From positions 1-64,000 of the forward strand of contig CAZVHP010000007.1 of NCBI GenBank assembly GCA_964627305.1: a stretch of 64,000 nt of DNA, in the 5' to 3' direction. This document shows, piece after piece, positions 44,025 through 53,018 of this stretch; positions within the stretch are counted from its first letter, which is position 1, and the number at the start of each line of letters is the position of its first letter. The DNA is from WJKG01 sp964627305 (lineage in GTDB: Bacteria; Zixibacteria; MSB-5A5; GN15; FEB-12). The position numbers were made by a program, and so were the translations under genes. The notes under the pieces are model-generated. The model saw only the letters and a list, made by a program, of their open reading frames with translations, was not told the DNA's origin and did no database searches.

Positions 44025-45446
44025 TTAATCAACAATGTAAAGCTTGATATCGGCCTCTGACAAGTTGTTTAGCTGCTTCGCATCCTTAAGACCCCGGAAC
44101 CACAGACCGGCCCTCCCGGCCGAATCCACCCGAATCATGTCCTGTCCCCGCAGCGCCACCTTGCTCCCGAAAGTCGTGGTATCAATCACCATGGGATTCG
44201 TCTCCCCAAGACTGACCTCGCCAAATCCGATACGAACATTGATCGCATTCCACTGGCCCTGATCCATCAGGTCCTTCTCCATCAGAATAACACAATCGCT
44301 CACGCTGACCGGTGAGGTCAGGTTCAACGACACAATGGCAAAATCGTTCCAGTCCTCGCGCACGCACTCCTTGTGGCTGACAGCGGCGAAGGTCAACCCC
44401 TTGTAGCTGATCGTATCGCTGGCCACCGGCTCCGGCGCAATGTCCCCCTGCGCAAGAAACGCCACGAGCTGCTGCAAAGTAGTGAGCAGCTTGTCGATTT
44501 GCTCGAAGTGCCTGCCGAGATCGAGATGTGTGTATTCAGCTAATAGAAAACTGTCGATGGTTCGCGCGAAGGTGCGATACTCGGTGCGCAACTGCTTCTG
44601 GAAGAAACGGTCGGTCAGGAAGTCCTTGACACCCGGCATGTACGCCAGCAGCGTCGTCAGCACCCGGAACAAACTCTTGTACTGATTCACTATCGTCAAC
44701 GGATGCGGAGCGTTGCGCCCCAGTGAAACCGTATCGAACCTCGCCGCCGCATGTAGTCCAAGCTGACTGACCAGATGCCTCAGATTCGAGACCAGATCAG
44801 CCCCGGCCCCGGCGGGCGTCAAACCGCTCGCCACGCGCGTAATGGCTGTCATGAGACTGTCAAGCCGGTCACGAAGCTCCCGAACCTTGCCATACAAACG
44901 CTCATGTGCCGCCACCGAAACGCACGGCGGGAAGTAAAAAGGCGACTCCACCAGGCTGTCACCACTTACCTCCAGTTGCGCGATCTGCACACACCGCGCC
45001 TGCGACACGGACGGCTGCTGCCCCACATGAACCTCGTAGGCCGGCACACAGTACGGCAGACGGGGTACCGGCTCGTTCGGATCCGCCTGCCCCACCTGCT
45101 TTTTCGCCTCAGCGGCAATCACCACCCAGACCCCGATAGCTTCTGTCACCCCCTCGGCCTCCCCGATCACCACCCCCCCCTCGCCGGGAGCGATCTCAAT
45201 CAGGCTGCCATCCTCGGTGACGGCATGACAACGTGTTACCTCAACACGGACCGCACTGCCCCGCAGACTGGCATGATACTCAAGCGCACCACCGTCACTG
45301 CTCGGGATCAGCCCGTAGTTGTCACCCACCGGCCGGCCATACCACCGGGACAGCTCCTCGAAATATCGCTCCTGGTCGGCAAGGTGATTCCGGGATACCA
45401 GCATCCCGTCCTGCCAGTTCACTGAGCGGAGTCTGAATTCACTCAT
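44025..45446 (-). CDS. tssK: T6SS baseplate protein TssK
   Basis: TssK links the baseplate to the membrane complex. The 473-residue protein opens with VNWQDGMLVSRNHLADQERYFEEL, the counterpart of the TssK start (V-W-x-EGm-L-PqHFQ-x-D-RY-E). Other blocks fit the family: YHASLRGSAVRVEVTRCHAVTEDGSLIEI, PYCVPAYEV, and a helical middle. The sequence is clearly diverged. It follows the TssG-like gene by 24 bases and precedes the possible membrane components. Confidence 0.8.
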   Translation of the reverse strand: MSEFRLRSVNWQDGMLVSRNHLADQERYFEELSRWYGRPVGDNYGLIPSSDGGALEYHASLRGSAVRVEVTRCHAVTEDGSLIEIAPGEGGVVIGEAEGVTEAIGVWVVIAAEAKKQVGQADPNEPVPRLPYCVPAYEVHVGQQPSVSQARCVQIAQLEVSGDSLVESPFYFPPCVSVAAHERLYGKVRELRDRLDSLMTAITRVASGLTPAGAGADLVSNLRHLVSQLGLHAAARFDTVSLGRNAPHPLTIVNQYKSLFRVLTTLLAYMPGVKDFLTDRFFQKQLRTEYRTFARTIDSFLLAEYTHLDLGRHFEQIDKLLTTLQQLVAFLAQGDIAPEPVASDTISYKGLTFAAVSHKECVREDWNDFAIVSLNLTSPVSVSDCVILMEKDLMDQGQWNAINVRIGFGEVSLGETNPMVIDTTTFGSKVALRGQDMIRVDSAGRAGLWFRGLKDAKQLNNLSEADIKLYIVD

Positions 45447-45470
45447 GTTTCGTCTCTTCTTGCTCCATCT

Positions 45471-46451
45471 TTATCCGTTAGCCGCAGCCACCGGCTTGCT
45501 GCCGGCACTGTCCGTCCGCACTTTTACTGCGCCCCCGGTCAGACACCACGATGTCCCCAGATACGCCGCTCGCTCCTGCGTGCCGATCGAGCGACCGCAT
45601 ACCGGTAACCTGAATCGCAGACGCCATTGCAGGTGCCCCGGGTTGCACAAAGCCATTATCTGTTCAAGCAAGCTGCGCCGCGCCCCCCCGGGCAGCCACT
45701 CCTCTATGTGGGCGTCACCTATCTCACACAGCTCAAGCTCATAGTACGAATCAAGGTCGGTGAAACGATCACCAAGCACCCAGTCATCGCCGAGCCGGCT
45801 GAACGACGAGTTCAGACGCGACTGAATACTCCCGTCAATTGGGTGCTCAGACGGCAGATTTTCGTGGACCTCCATCCGGCAGTCCAACAGCAAACCGAGT
45901 ACCCACGCCATTCCCTGGGGATTGCCCGACCATTCATGGAAGCTCCGCATCAGGGCTGTCAATAACCCCAGCCGAGAATCGGCCGTACAGGCGCGGCGAT
46001 GAGCCGGACCGAAAAGATCAATGATCCGCGCATAGTGACTCGGCTCCGTCACCGCCTCCTCATAGCGCATGCGTTCAAACGCCATCAGCGCCGACTTCTT
46101 GACCGCATGACCGTCGATTGGCGCCATCATGCCGCGCGCCCCGGATTCCCAGTGTGAACTGACCGATGACGAATGCCCGGAAGAGGTGAAAAACTGCCAG
46201 GGCATCACGTCGACAATGCCGCTGATGCCCACATCGAGCACCACCTCCGTCTCGTCCGACAAGAGCGTGCCCGCCTCAGGATCCTGACTGCGAATCTGCC
46301 CGTCATAGTCCTCATACGCGCCAACCAACCTGACAAAAATCCGCTCCGGGGCTACCCCCAGCCTGACAAGCTGATTGATCGCCGCGACGAAACTCGGGCG
46401 ACATCGCCAATCAACCAGCCGCGGCATGACCCTGGCAGTACGCTCACTCAT
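45471..46451 (-). CDS. tssG: TssG-like baseplate protein with PASTA-like insertion
   Basis: The C-terminal half carries the TssG pattern (FSRLGDDWVLGDRFTDLDSYYELELCEIG...HIEEWLPGGARRSLLEQIMALCNPGHLQWRLRFRL), as in baseplate wedge protein TssG. Near the N-terminus, about residues 23-76, lies a PASTA-like segment (YDGQIRSQDPEAGTLLSDETEVVLDVG), which is not part of normal TssG. PASTA domains bind peptidoglycan fragments or act as spacers in other proteins; here the location should be cytoplasmic, so its use is unclear. Length is 326 residues. It overlaps the tssF stop by four bases (ATGA), a sign of translational coupling. Confidence 0.72.
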   Translation of the reverse strand: MSERTARVMPRLVDWRCRPSFVAAINQLVRLGVAPERIFVRLVGAYEDYDGQIRSQDPEAGTLLSDETEVVLDVGISGIVDVMPWQFFTSSGHSSSVSSHWESGARGMMAPIDGHAVKKSALMAFERMRYEEAVTEPSHYARIIDLFGPAHRRACTADSRLGLLTALMRSFHEWSGNPQGMAWVLGLLLDCRMEVHENLPSEHPIDGSIQSRLNSSFSRLGDDWVLGDRFTDLDSYYELELCEIGDAHIEEWLPGGARRSLLEQIMALCNPGHLQWRLRFRLPVCGRSIGTQERAAYLGTSWCLTGGAVKVRTDSAGSKPVAAANG

Positions 46452-48124
46452 CGCTCACTAACCTCAATCACAAACTGCGTATTCACGACCGAGCGCTGCT
46501 TCAGAAACCGCTCCAGCCGTGACCTCAGCAGATTGACTTCCTCCGCACTTCCAAAGTCCTCAGGATTGATCGTCAGGTGCACCACGATACACCGCTGCAC
46601 GCCACCGTTGATCCTGCGAGTCCCGCTGCGACACTCCGCCGCCAGAATGCGCGGGTCGAACGCCCGCGACCACATGGCAACATCGCCAAAAGTCAAAGCG
46701 CGATCGCGCTGTCGCAACCGAACGGTGACCTCCTGCATGAGCTGCTGACGCGTCCGAGCAGGAATGGCTCCCGCCGTCGATGTCAGGTTCCGCACCTCCG
46801 ACAAACCCGGATGACCTTCATACATGCGAGTGATCCGGCCCGGCTCAATCCCGTTGGCCGTAACACCATCAGTCACACTATACTCGATACTGAGCGAATT
46901 GGGCACACCCTCGGCGGCGTGCATGAAATCAAACCACAGCACGACATGACCGTCGCGCTCCGTAAAGGTGTATCTCGGCTCCGAATCGGCGCTCTCGGTA
47001 CTGTCAGCCGGCAGGTACTGCCTGCCGTCGGAATCGGTGACCCGCTCGATCGTGAGCACACTGTCCGCATCCTCCGGTATCACCACATCAATCAACGGCG
47101 CCCCGCCCGTGTGACGAAACAGCGTAAGCGTATACCGGTTCGCAACAACTATAGCATTGAAAACGAAATTCACCGCTCCGCTCAACAGCTCGCGGTTGCC
47201 GCGCTCCGGCAAATCAATGCGCAACCAGTAACAGCTGTCGGCACCACTCAGAGCAGGCTGCCCCAAAGACGAAGCCGACAGCCTCTCCAGCATTGCCGTC
47301 GGCGGAGCACCCGCGCCCCAGCGGCTGGAGATATCGCCCGGAAAAACCACAAACGCATCCAGCAGATCGCTGAACAAGTCACCGCTGGTCCGCAGCCCCC
47401 CCCAGTCATCAGCACCGGCCGGAGTAATAACCCGATCGATCCATGAGGACTTCCCCGGACAGAAACCAAAACCGTCACCAACCGCCCCGGAGGATTGACC
47501 CAGCGGGTGCCAGTACCCCCATTGAAACTGAGACCGAAGCTCGGCGGGACAATCGAGAAACACAACAGCATTGTTCAGAGCCGACGGCGGCCCGGCAAAT
47601 GCGATACCGACAAACAGCTCCCAACGATCGCCATTGGCCGGCCGGCTCTCGATAGCAGCCCTCATCTCACGATCCACCGCAACGCCCGGACTTATCGGCA
47701 ACACGAAATCGCCATTGCGAAGCACCATATACCGGCACGTCGCATCAAGAACCGGCCAGTCGGTCAGAGGGGAGAAGAAGTACGTCCGGGCACCCTCGCG
47801 TGACTCACGGTAGAAAAAACGAGTGTGAGCATCGATCTCCACCACCGGATCAACCGTGCTGCACTGCAGAACACAATGGGCCGGTGTCGGCCACCGCCCG
47901 GCATGACCACAGACCGTCTTCAGAAGCGCGCTTCTGGCAACCTCCCACGTCTGCTCCAGGTCAGACTCAAGCGCCGCAAGCTCATGAGCGCTCGCCTGCA
48001 ACAGCATGCGCAGAACCGGATCCGCCCGCTCAGGAGAACCAGGCGTATCGGTTCGGAATCGGCGCAAGGTAGCATACAACTCCGTGAAGATCTGTTCCTG
48101 GGTTCGCTTTGCCGCACGTGCCAT
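46448..48124 (-). CDS. tssF: T6SS baseplate protein TssF (divergent)
   Basis: The 558-residue protein sits between tssE and tssG in the usual order. Family-like features are the N-terminal ERADPVLRMLLQASAHELAALESDLEQTWEVARSALL segment, a middle with CPAELRSQFQWGYWHPL, FNAIVVANRYTLTLFRHTG, and a C-terminal LMQEVTVRLRQRDRALTFGDVAMWSRAFDPRILAAECRSG block as in baseplate J/TssF proteins. Its role is the wedge around the spike with TssG. The assignment rests on these blocks and on gene order. Confidence 0.75.
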   Translation of the reverse strand: MARAAKRTQEQIFTELYATLRRFRTDTPGSPERADPVLRMLLQASAHELAALESDLEQTWEVARSALLKTVCGHAGRWPTPAHCVLQCSTVDPVVEIDAHTRFFYRESREGARTYFFSPLTDWPVLDATCRYMVLRNGDFVLPISPGVAVDREMRAAIESRPANGDRWELFVGIAFAGPPSALNNAVVFLDCPAELRSQFQWGYWHPLGQSSGAVGDGFGFCPGKSSWIDRVITPAGADDWGGLRTSGDLFSDLLDAFVVFPGDISSRWGAGAPPTAMLERLSASSLGQPALSGADSCYWLRIDLPERGNRELLSGAVNFVFNAIVVANRYTLTLFRHTGGAPLIDVVIPEDADSVLTIERVTDSDGRQYLPADSTESADSEPRYTFTERDGHVVLWFDFMHAAEGVPNSLSIEYSVTDGVTANGIEPGRITRMYEGHPGLSEVRNLTSTAGAIPARTRQQLMQEVTVRLRQRDRALTFGDVAMWSRAFDPRILAAECRSGTRRINGGVQRCIVVHLTINPEDFGSAEEVNLLRSRLERFLKQRSVVNTQFVIEVSER

Positions 48125-48151
48125 AGTCTTTACCCGCAGGTTCCTCTGATT

Positions 48152-48535
48152 CTACTCAACAATGCAACTGACATCAAGCATCTTCTCAACGCCACCCTCA
48201 CGGTACGTGGCCGTTACCTTCACGATCAGACCGATTTGCCGATGCTTCCCCACATCACCCTCCGAAAAAACAACATCGACATTATACAGCCGAGGTTCAT
48301 GAATACCAATGGCAGTACGGATACTGGCCCGAACATCCGCCTTACTGGCCGTGTGCAGGTCGGTAAACTCACGTTCCCACAGCATACACCCGAACTCCGG
48401 CAGAAACGGCAACTGCCCCACGCGCGTCGAGATTATCAGCCTGACCGAGTTCACCAGGCTGTCCCTGAGATTGCACCGTGGGAAATGACCCTCTTCAAGA
48501 GTCAGGGGAAGTGAAAGGTATTCCGAGCGTTCCAT
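48152..48535 (-). CDS. tssE: T6SS baseplate protein TssE (gp25-like)
   Basis: The 127-residue protein is of gp25 size and has the family core LVNSVRLIISTRVGQLPFLPEFGCMLWEREFTDLHTASKADVRASIRTAIGIHEPRL. Gp25-like proteins sit at the sheath-baseplate junction and start sheath polymerisation. The start codon overlaps the vgrG stop by one base (TGATG), so translation is coupled. Confidence 0.88.
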   Translation of the reverse strand: MERSEYLSLPLTLEEGHFPRCNLRDSLVNSVRLIISTRVGQLPFLPEFGCMLWEREFTDLHTASKADVRASIRTAIGIHEPRLYNVDVVFSEGDVGKHRQIGLIVKVTATYREGGVEKMLDVSCIVE

Positions 48536-50394
48536 CAGTTGATCTTTACTATCGCACCTTTGATTTCGGTCATAGCCGAGCCTTCCACCGCCGCCTGGGT
48601 ACCGGACATCTTGGCCGATACACCGCCTTTGGACTCATGGTTCATGCCCCCCTCGCTCTTGAAGTTGGCCGAGGCCTTCAACTCAATATCAGACTGCGCC
48701 GTCCCCTTCAAAGCGCCACCCGACTTCAGCACAATGTCTCCGGAAGCAGACTCAAGCGTGATATTAGCCCCCTTCAGCGTGATATCACCCGAGGACTCGA
48801 TCGCAATACACGGCCCGTCCATCGACAGCAACACCGCGTTCGTCCCATCCTTTTGCGTGATCGCTATTGTCTCCTTGCCGTCTTCATCCACGAACACGAT
48901 CTGATTGCCAAGACGAGTACGAAACACCTTCTTGGAAACCGCACCGCCGGCCAGGCACTCAGAGGAACTCAGCGGCGGCGTATCTCTCTTGTTGTACAGT
49001 GAGCCAAGCACAATGGGAGCATCGGGGTTACCCCGCTCATAGGCGACCACCACCTCATCGTCAACCTCGGGCAAGGCGAACCACCCCCGCGTTCGGCCGC
49101 CATCAAAGGTCATGCAACGCAGAAACTCGGTTTCCTGGTCTGCACGATGCCACGACAGCCTGACCTTCACCCGACCAAGGTTCTCCGGGTCGTTGTTGTC
49201 GGTGACCACACCACACTGGATGTAGCGGAACGGATGCCTCTCCTGGCGCTGCGGCGGGAGCGCCAGCTCGGTCGGCGTGCACGTGAAGCTGTTATGGTAC
49301 TGCCCACCCTCATCCACGAAATGGTCAACCGACTTGATCCAGTAGTCGCCGTCAAGATCCCCGAGTCCCTCCAGCCTGATTCTCGAGCCGCACGATACCG
49401 CCGGCACATTGGAACTGCCATGACAGACCAGCATACCGCCCACCGAGGTCTCCACCCGACGGGTCAGCGTCTGATCGACTGCGGCCTGACTGGCGTGCCT
49501 GGCCGCCGGGGCAACGCCCACGGTCGGAAATATCAACTCCGACGCATCCAGCGAGGCCCGGGAAAGCTGCGATGTCGCCACCCGCAAGGCCGAACGATCG
49601 GCATCACCCTCCACCAGGTCCTTGTTGACCGGATCCCAGACCTGGCTCCGGAAACTCAGTGCACCCGTCTGCAAACCAAGAGTAAATGAGCCAAGCGTCT
49701 CGCGCCATTTCAACGTCTCGTTCATCTGGCTCGACTCGGCCTTGTCAATCGTGAAGGCCCTGCCGTCATAATAGGCAAAATATCCCTTCTCGGAGGCCAG
49801 ACGCTGAATGAACTGGTAATCCGTTTCATAGTATTGCACGTGCGAGTCAACTTCCGTGTTCAGGCTTCCCGAGGCACTCAGAATCGCACCCCCGCTGATC
49901 CTCCCCAGAGTAATCGAATACTCACTCAGGATCGCATTGAACACCGAGGCGGCATCCTCACCGGACCCCCAGACCCGCGTTCGAACCGACGCATCCAGGG
50001 CAATCGTCGGACTGTAAGCGACAATATGGATGACGTTGATCTCGCTGACGGCCTGCTGCAACTCAACCGCTGTGACAACACCGATGAACTCAAGTTTCCG
50101 GGAGGAATCGACCACATCGCCCCTGGGGGTCAGACGCAGCGTAATCGACTTACCCATCAAAGCACTGTAAGTACCAACATTCTCAAATTCCTGATCACGC
50201 TCAACAACCCCACTGTGCCGCACGGTTACGCGAAGGCTGTGATGGCTGTCACACGGCTGCTCGAGCCGAACCGAGAGAACGTCATCCGTGATCTCCCGGC
50301 CGTCAACCGTCAGGGCACAGGCGACATTGATACCAATCGACTGATCCAATGCCTTCTTGCTTTTGCCTTTGTTCTGATTCCTGATAATATCCAC
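48535..50394 (-). CDS. tssI: T6SS spike protein VgrG
   Basis: The 619-residue protein has a gp27-like part with QYYETDYQFIQRLASEKGYFAYYDG (about residues 187-212), the gp5-like OB fold with CGVVTDNNDPENLGRVKVRLSWHRADQETEFLRCM and WFALPEVDDEVVVAYERGNPDAPIVLGSLYN, and a C-terminal beta-helix of repeats (AIESSGDITLKGANITLESASGDIVLKSGGALKGTAQSDIELKA). There is no extra effector domain, so it is a structural spike that carries PAAR and cargo. It lies between hcp and tssE. Confidence 0.95.
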   Translation of the reverse strand: MDIIRNQNKGKSKKALDQSIGINVACALTVDGREITDDVLSVRLEQPCDSHHSLRVTVRHSGVVERDQEFENVGTYSALMGKSITLRLTPRGDVVDSSRKLEFIGVVTAVELQQAVSEINVIHIVAYSPTIALDASVRTRVWGSGEDAASVFNAILSEYSITLGRISGGAILSASGSLNTEVDSHVQYYETDYQFIQRLASEKGYFAYYDGRAFTIDKAESSQMNETLKWRETLGSFTLGLQTGALSFRSQVWDPVNKDLVEGDADRSALRVATSQLSRASLDASELIFPTVGVAPAARHASQAAVDQTLTRRVETSVGGMLVCHGSSNVPAVSCGSRIRLEGLGDLDGDYWIKSVDHFVDEGGQYHNSFTCTPTELALPPQRQERHPFRYIQCGVVTDNNDPENLGRVKVRLSWHRADQETEFLRCMTFDGGRTRGWFALPEVDDEVVVAYERGNPDAPIVLGSLYNKRDTPPLSSSECLAGGAVSKKVFRTRLGNQIVFVDEDGKETIAITQKDGTNAVLLSMDGPCIAIESSGDITLKGANITLESASGDIVLKSGGALKGTAQSDIELKASANFKSEGGMNHESKGGVSAKMSGTQAAVEGSAMTEIKGAIVKIN

Positions 50395-50539
50395 CGCGCA
50401 TCCTCACTGGCAGTTACGGGGAAACATACCCCGGGTTAGCATCCGACACCGTCTCGAAACCCGGGCACAGGAGCGCGGGGCGGCGGTACACAGGTGCACT
50501 ACGCCGCCCCGGGTCATCCACTGCATCTGTCACACGCGC

Positions 50540-50950
50540 TTAGTGCGCCCAGTAGTTCTCCAACTCGGCATCGGCAATCTTGATCGCATTGCACGATACA
50601 TGGAAATACTGGTAGATCTGCTCGTCAGGGTTTGACTTCACGTCGGGAATGACCTCCTCGAAGTGGGTGATGAAACCATCCTTCCACTCCAGAGTCTTCA
50701 TCTCAGCGCCATCCTTGTTGAAAAAGGTGACCCGGCCCGACTTCCAGTTCGTCTTACTGGTGTCAGCAGCCCAGCGAGCAATGTCGACATTGCCACCCTC
50801 GTCAGATTCCACCTTGATCTTGATCAAACCGGCGTGAGCACGATCGGTCGGACGTCCCGTCTCATCCTTATTCGTGTAAATGTGATACGATACGGCAAAG
50901 ACGTGCGGGTACTCGACACCATCGATCTCGAGTTTTGGACGGTGCGCCAT
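50540..50950 (-). CDS. tssD: T6SS tube protein Hcp/TssD (Bacteroidetes-like type)
   Basis: The 136-residue protein resembles the TssD tube proteins of the T6SS-iii (Bacteroidetes) group more than proteobacterial Hcp: LEIDGVEYPHVFAVSYHIYTNKDETGRPTDRAHAGLIKIKVES, then KTLEWKDGFITHFEEVIP, and a late strand YFHVSCNAIKIADAEL. It stacks as hexameric rings to form the inner tube. AGGAGG stands eight bases before the ATG at 50950, the strongest ribosome site of the cluster, as expected for an abundant tube protein. Confidence 0.9.
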   Translation of the reverse strand: MAHRPKLEIDGVEYPHVFAVSYHIYTNKDETGRPTDRAHAGLIKIKVESDEGGNVDIARWAADTSKTNWKSGRVTFFNKDGAEMKTLEWKDGFITHFEEVIPDVKSNPDEQIYQYFHVSCNAIKIADAELENYWAH

Positions 50951-51107
50951 AATCAATACCTCCTGGGTTTTGCTTCAGTCCTGTTTATTGATCAGAAACT
51001 CTGTTTGGACTTCGTCAAATTAGTGACTATTCGGTTATCTCGTTTTCAATCAGTAATCCGCGTGCGGCAGAGCTGCAACAACCGGGCCGACTGCCTGCTT
51101 GTACGGC

Positions 51108-52532
51108 CTACTTGTCCTTTACGTTGGTCGCGTTGTCCTCATTCCACGCCATGAACTCAATATTGAATGTCCGTGCCGGATACTTCGGATTCAGCGATAC
51201 CTTGATATCTACCTCCTGACGCTTGCGCATCTCCTCACTGGCGAAGATCTCCACCGTGTAGTCCTGCAGGATGTTGTCTCCTCCACTGATTGCCCGCATG
51301 AACTTGTCGATGTCCTTGCGAAGCGCATCGATGAACTTGCCGTCGATCACGTTGAACGTCTGCTTGTTCAGATAATTGCGCAGCGACTTGTACACGTAGT
51401 CATAGGTACGACGGATCGAATAGACGTTGAACGTCTCCTTGGAATACAATGTCGCCGCCCCCATCGCTACCGGCTGACCCTCGAAACTGACAACCGGGTT
51501 GACACCCTTTTCATTTACCTTGGAAGCGTCCGGCTGGTTGAGCCGGAAACGGACATGGTTAGCCTCGTTGATCTTGCCGTACTTGTACCCGGCCGCGGGC
51601 TGCTGCATGCCGACCGACTCATCGCCGCGATACACCATACCAGCGACAGCCGCCGAAGGCGGTATCCACATGTTGTCATCCTCGTACTCGTTGGCCTGTC
51701 GCGCAAGAAGCCAGTTCGCATACAATGAGACATACTGCTTGGATTCATCGACCCCCTGCAGACTGTCCATGCTTGGATCATCGAGCAGCTCCATGATATC
51801 CTCGAATGACTCGAAATTCGGCATATCCGTTATCACATGGAGCTTGTTCGGCAGACCAATCTGCCGGGCAAAAGTGTCGATCTTGTCAGCCCCGCCAAGA
51901 TAGCCGGGGACAACACACATCGAGTAACAGCGCTTGATTCCCCACTCACGGAACTCATCCGCTATCGCCTTGGCCAGTTGCTCAAACTTCTCCTTGTCAT
52001 CCGGGTCCATTAGTTGCTCGATGCCCGCATTGACAAAAAACGCATCCACCTTGTCATCCGGCTCCGCCTGCGCGTTGGCAAAAAACTTGTCAACCGCCCG
52101 ATAGGTCGTTTCCAGCTCACGGCTGGCCCGATGCACCGATTTCATGTTCTTCTGAAGGTTAGCCTCCAGCTTGGTGGCCTCCTCCGCCACAGTCTTCCGA
52201 ATGGCGTCCACATTGCTGTCCGAGGAAAGCATCTCTATCCACGCACTCAGGCGTTCGCTCAGCAACTCCCGCTGACGGGCGTGCTCGGCCTTGCTCAGGA
52301 ACTCCTTACGCTGGAACTCCTTTTTGGGGTCGAGCCACTCGACGCCGCGAACCAGGTCACCCTCTGCTGTCTTGAACGACGGCAGCAGGCTGGCCAGCTT
52401 CTTGAAGTCGGCAAAATGATCGCCAAGCAACCCGGCGAACTCCTCCTCGGAGACTTTCTCTACCGCCTGAGCGGCGGGCTGAGCCGCACTTTGCTGCTGC
52501 GGCTGCAACTCTTGTTTCTCTTCTTCACCCAT
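51108..52532 (-). CDS. tssC: T6SS contractile sheath large subunit TssC
   Basis: TssC forms the outer sheath with TssB. The 474-residue protein has an N-terminal Gln-rich segment and helical region, then core blocks PPSAAVAGMVYRGDESVGMQQPAAG, NEKGVNPVVSFEGQPVAMGAATLYS, VYSIRRTYDYVYKSLRNYLNKQTFNV, and a C-terminal EVDIKVSLNPKYPARTFNIEF strand. The sequence suits the T6SS-iii-like TssC group. I chose the ATG at 52532 with GAGG upstream; the GTG at 52547 would overlap the ribosome site. It follows tssB directly. Confidence 0.92.
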   Translation of the reverse strand: MGEEEKQELQPQQQSAAQPAAQAVEKVSEEEFAGLLGDHFADFKKLASLLPSFKTAEGDLVRGVEWLDPKKEFQRKEFLSKAEHARQRELLSERLSAWIEMLSSDSNVDAIRKTVAEEATKLEANLQKNMKSVHRASRELETTYRAVDKFFANAQAEPDDKVDAFFVNAGIEQLMDPDDKEKFEQLAKAIADEFREWGIKRCYSMCVVPGYLGGADKIDTFARQIGLPNKLHVITDMPNFESFEDIMELLDDPSMDSLQGVDESKQYVSLYANWLLARQANEYEDDNMWIPPSAAVAGMVYRGDESVGMQQPAAGYKYGKINEANHVRFRLNQPDASKVNEKGVNPVVSFEGQPVAMGAATLYSKETFNVYSIRRTYDYVYKSLRNYLNKQTFNVIDGKFIDALRKDIDKFMRAISGGDNILQDYTVEIFASEEMRKRQEVDIKVSLNPKYPARTFNIEFMAWNEDNATNVKDK

Positions 52533-52547
52533 ATATCCAAACCTCAC

Positions 52548-52991
52548 TTATTCGCTTAGCAGATCAACATAGTATCGGGCCACCTTCAGCAGGGCAGCCT
52601 TGGCCTTCTCGTCCTGCAACACCTTCTTCAGCGCCGCGTTCTTCTTCAACTGCTTGTCAAGATCGTTAAGAATCTCCTTGCGGTAGTACGTCCGCCGCAA
52701 ATAGTCGTTCTGCTCGATGAGCTGTTTGGACTGGAAATCCTTCATCGACCCGACCCTGAACTCAGCCGTAGCAGACTCGCCCGTTGTCGTCTCCAACTCT
52801 GCCTCGAACGACGGGTGGAACTTCTCGAAAACGTCCTTGAGATTGTTGCACTCAACGGGTACGGCTTCGGCATCCTCGTCGTTGTTCAGCCTGGCGACGT
52901 ACAAGGATCGGTTGGATGGAAGAAGCTCAACGGGAATGGAATCATCTTTGACCTTCCGCTCCCGGGCTCCCAGAAAGAACTTGTTGGACAT
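52548..52991 (-). CDS. tssB: T6SS contractile sheath small subunit TssB
   Basis: The 147-residue protein has the TssB order: an N-terminal strand SIPVELLPSNRSLYVARLNN, then VFEKFHPSFEAELETTTGESATAEFRVGSMKDFQSKQLIEQN, and a helical C-terminus (RKEILNDLDKQLKKNAALKKVLQDE). It interlocks with TssC in the sheath. The gene is 27 bases after clpV and 15 bases before tssC. Confidence 0.92.
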   Translation of the reverse strand: MSNKFFLGARERKVKDDSIPVELLPSNRSLYVARLNNDEDAEAVPVECNNLKDVFEKFHPSFEAELETTTGESATAEFRVGSMKDFQSKQLIEQNDYLRRTYYRKEILNDLDKQLKKNAALKKVLQDEKAKAALLKVARYYVDLLSE

Positions 52992-53018
52992 CTGTCGCCC
53001 TCCGATTGTGTGATATGA

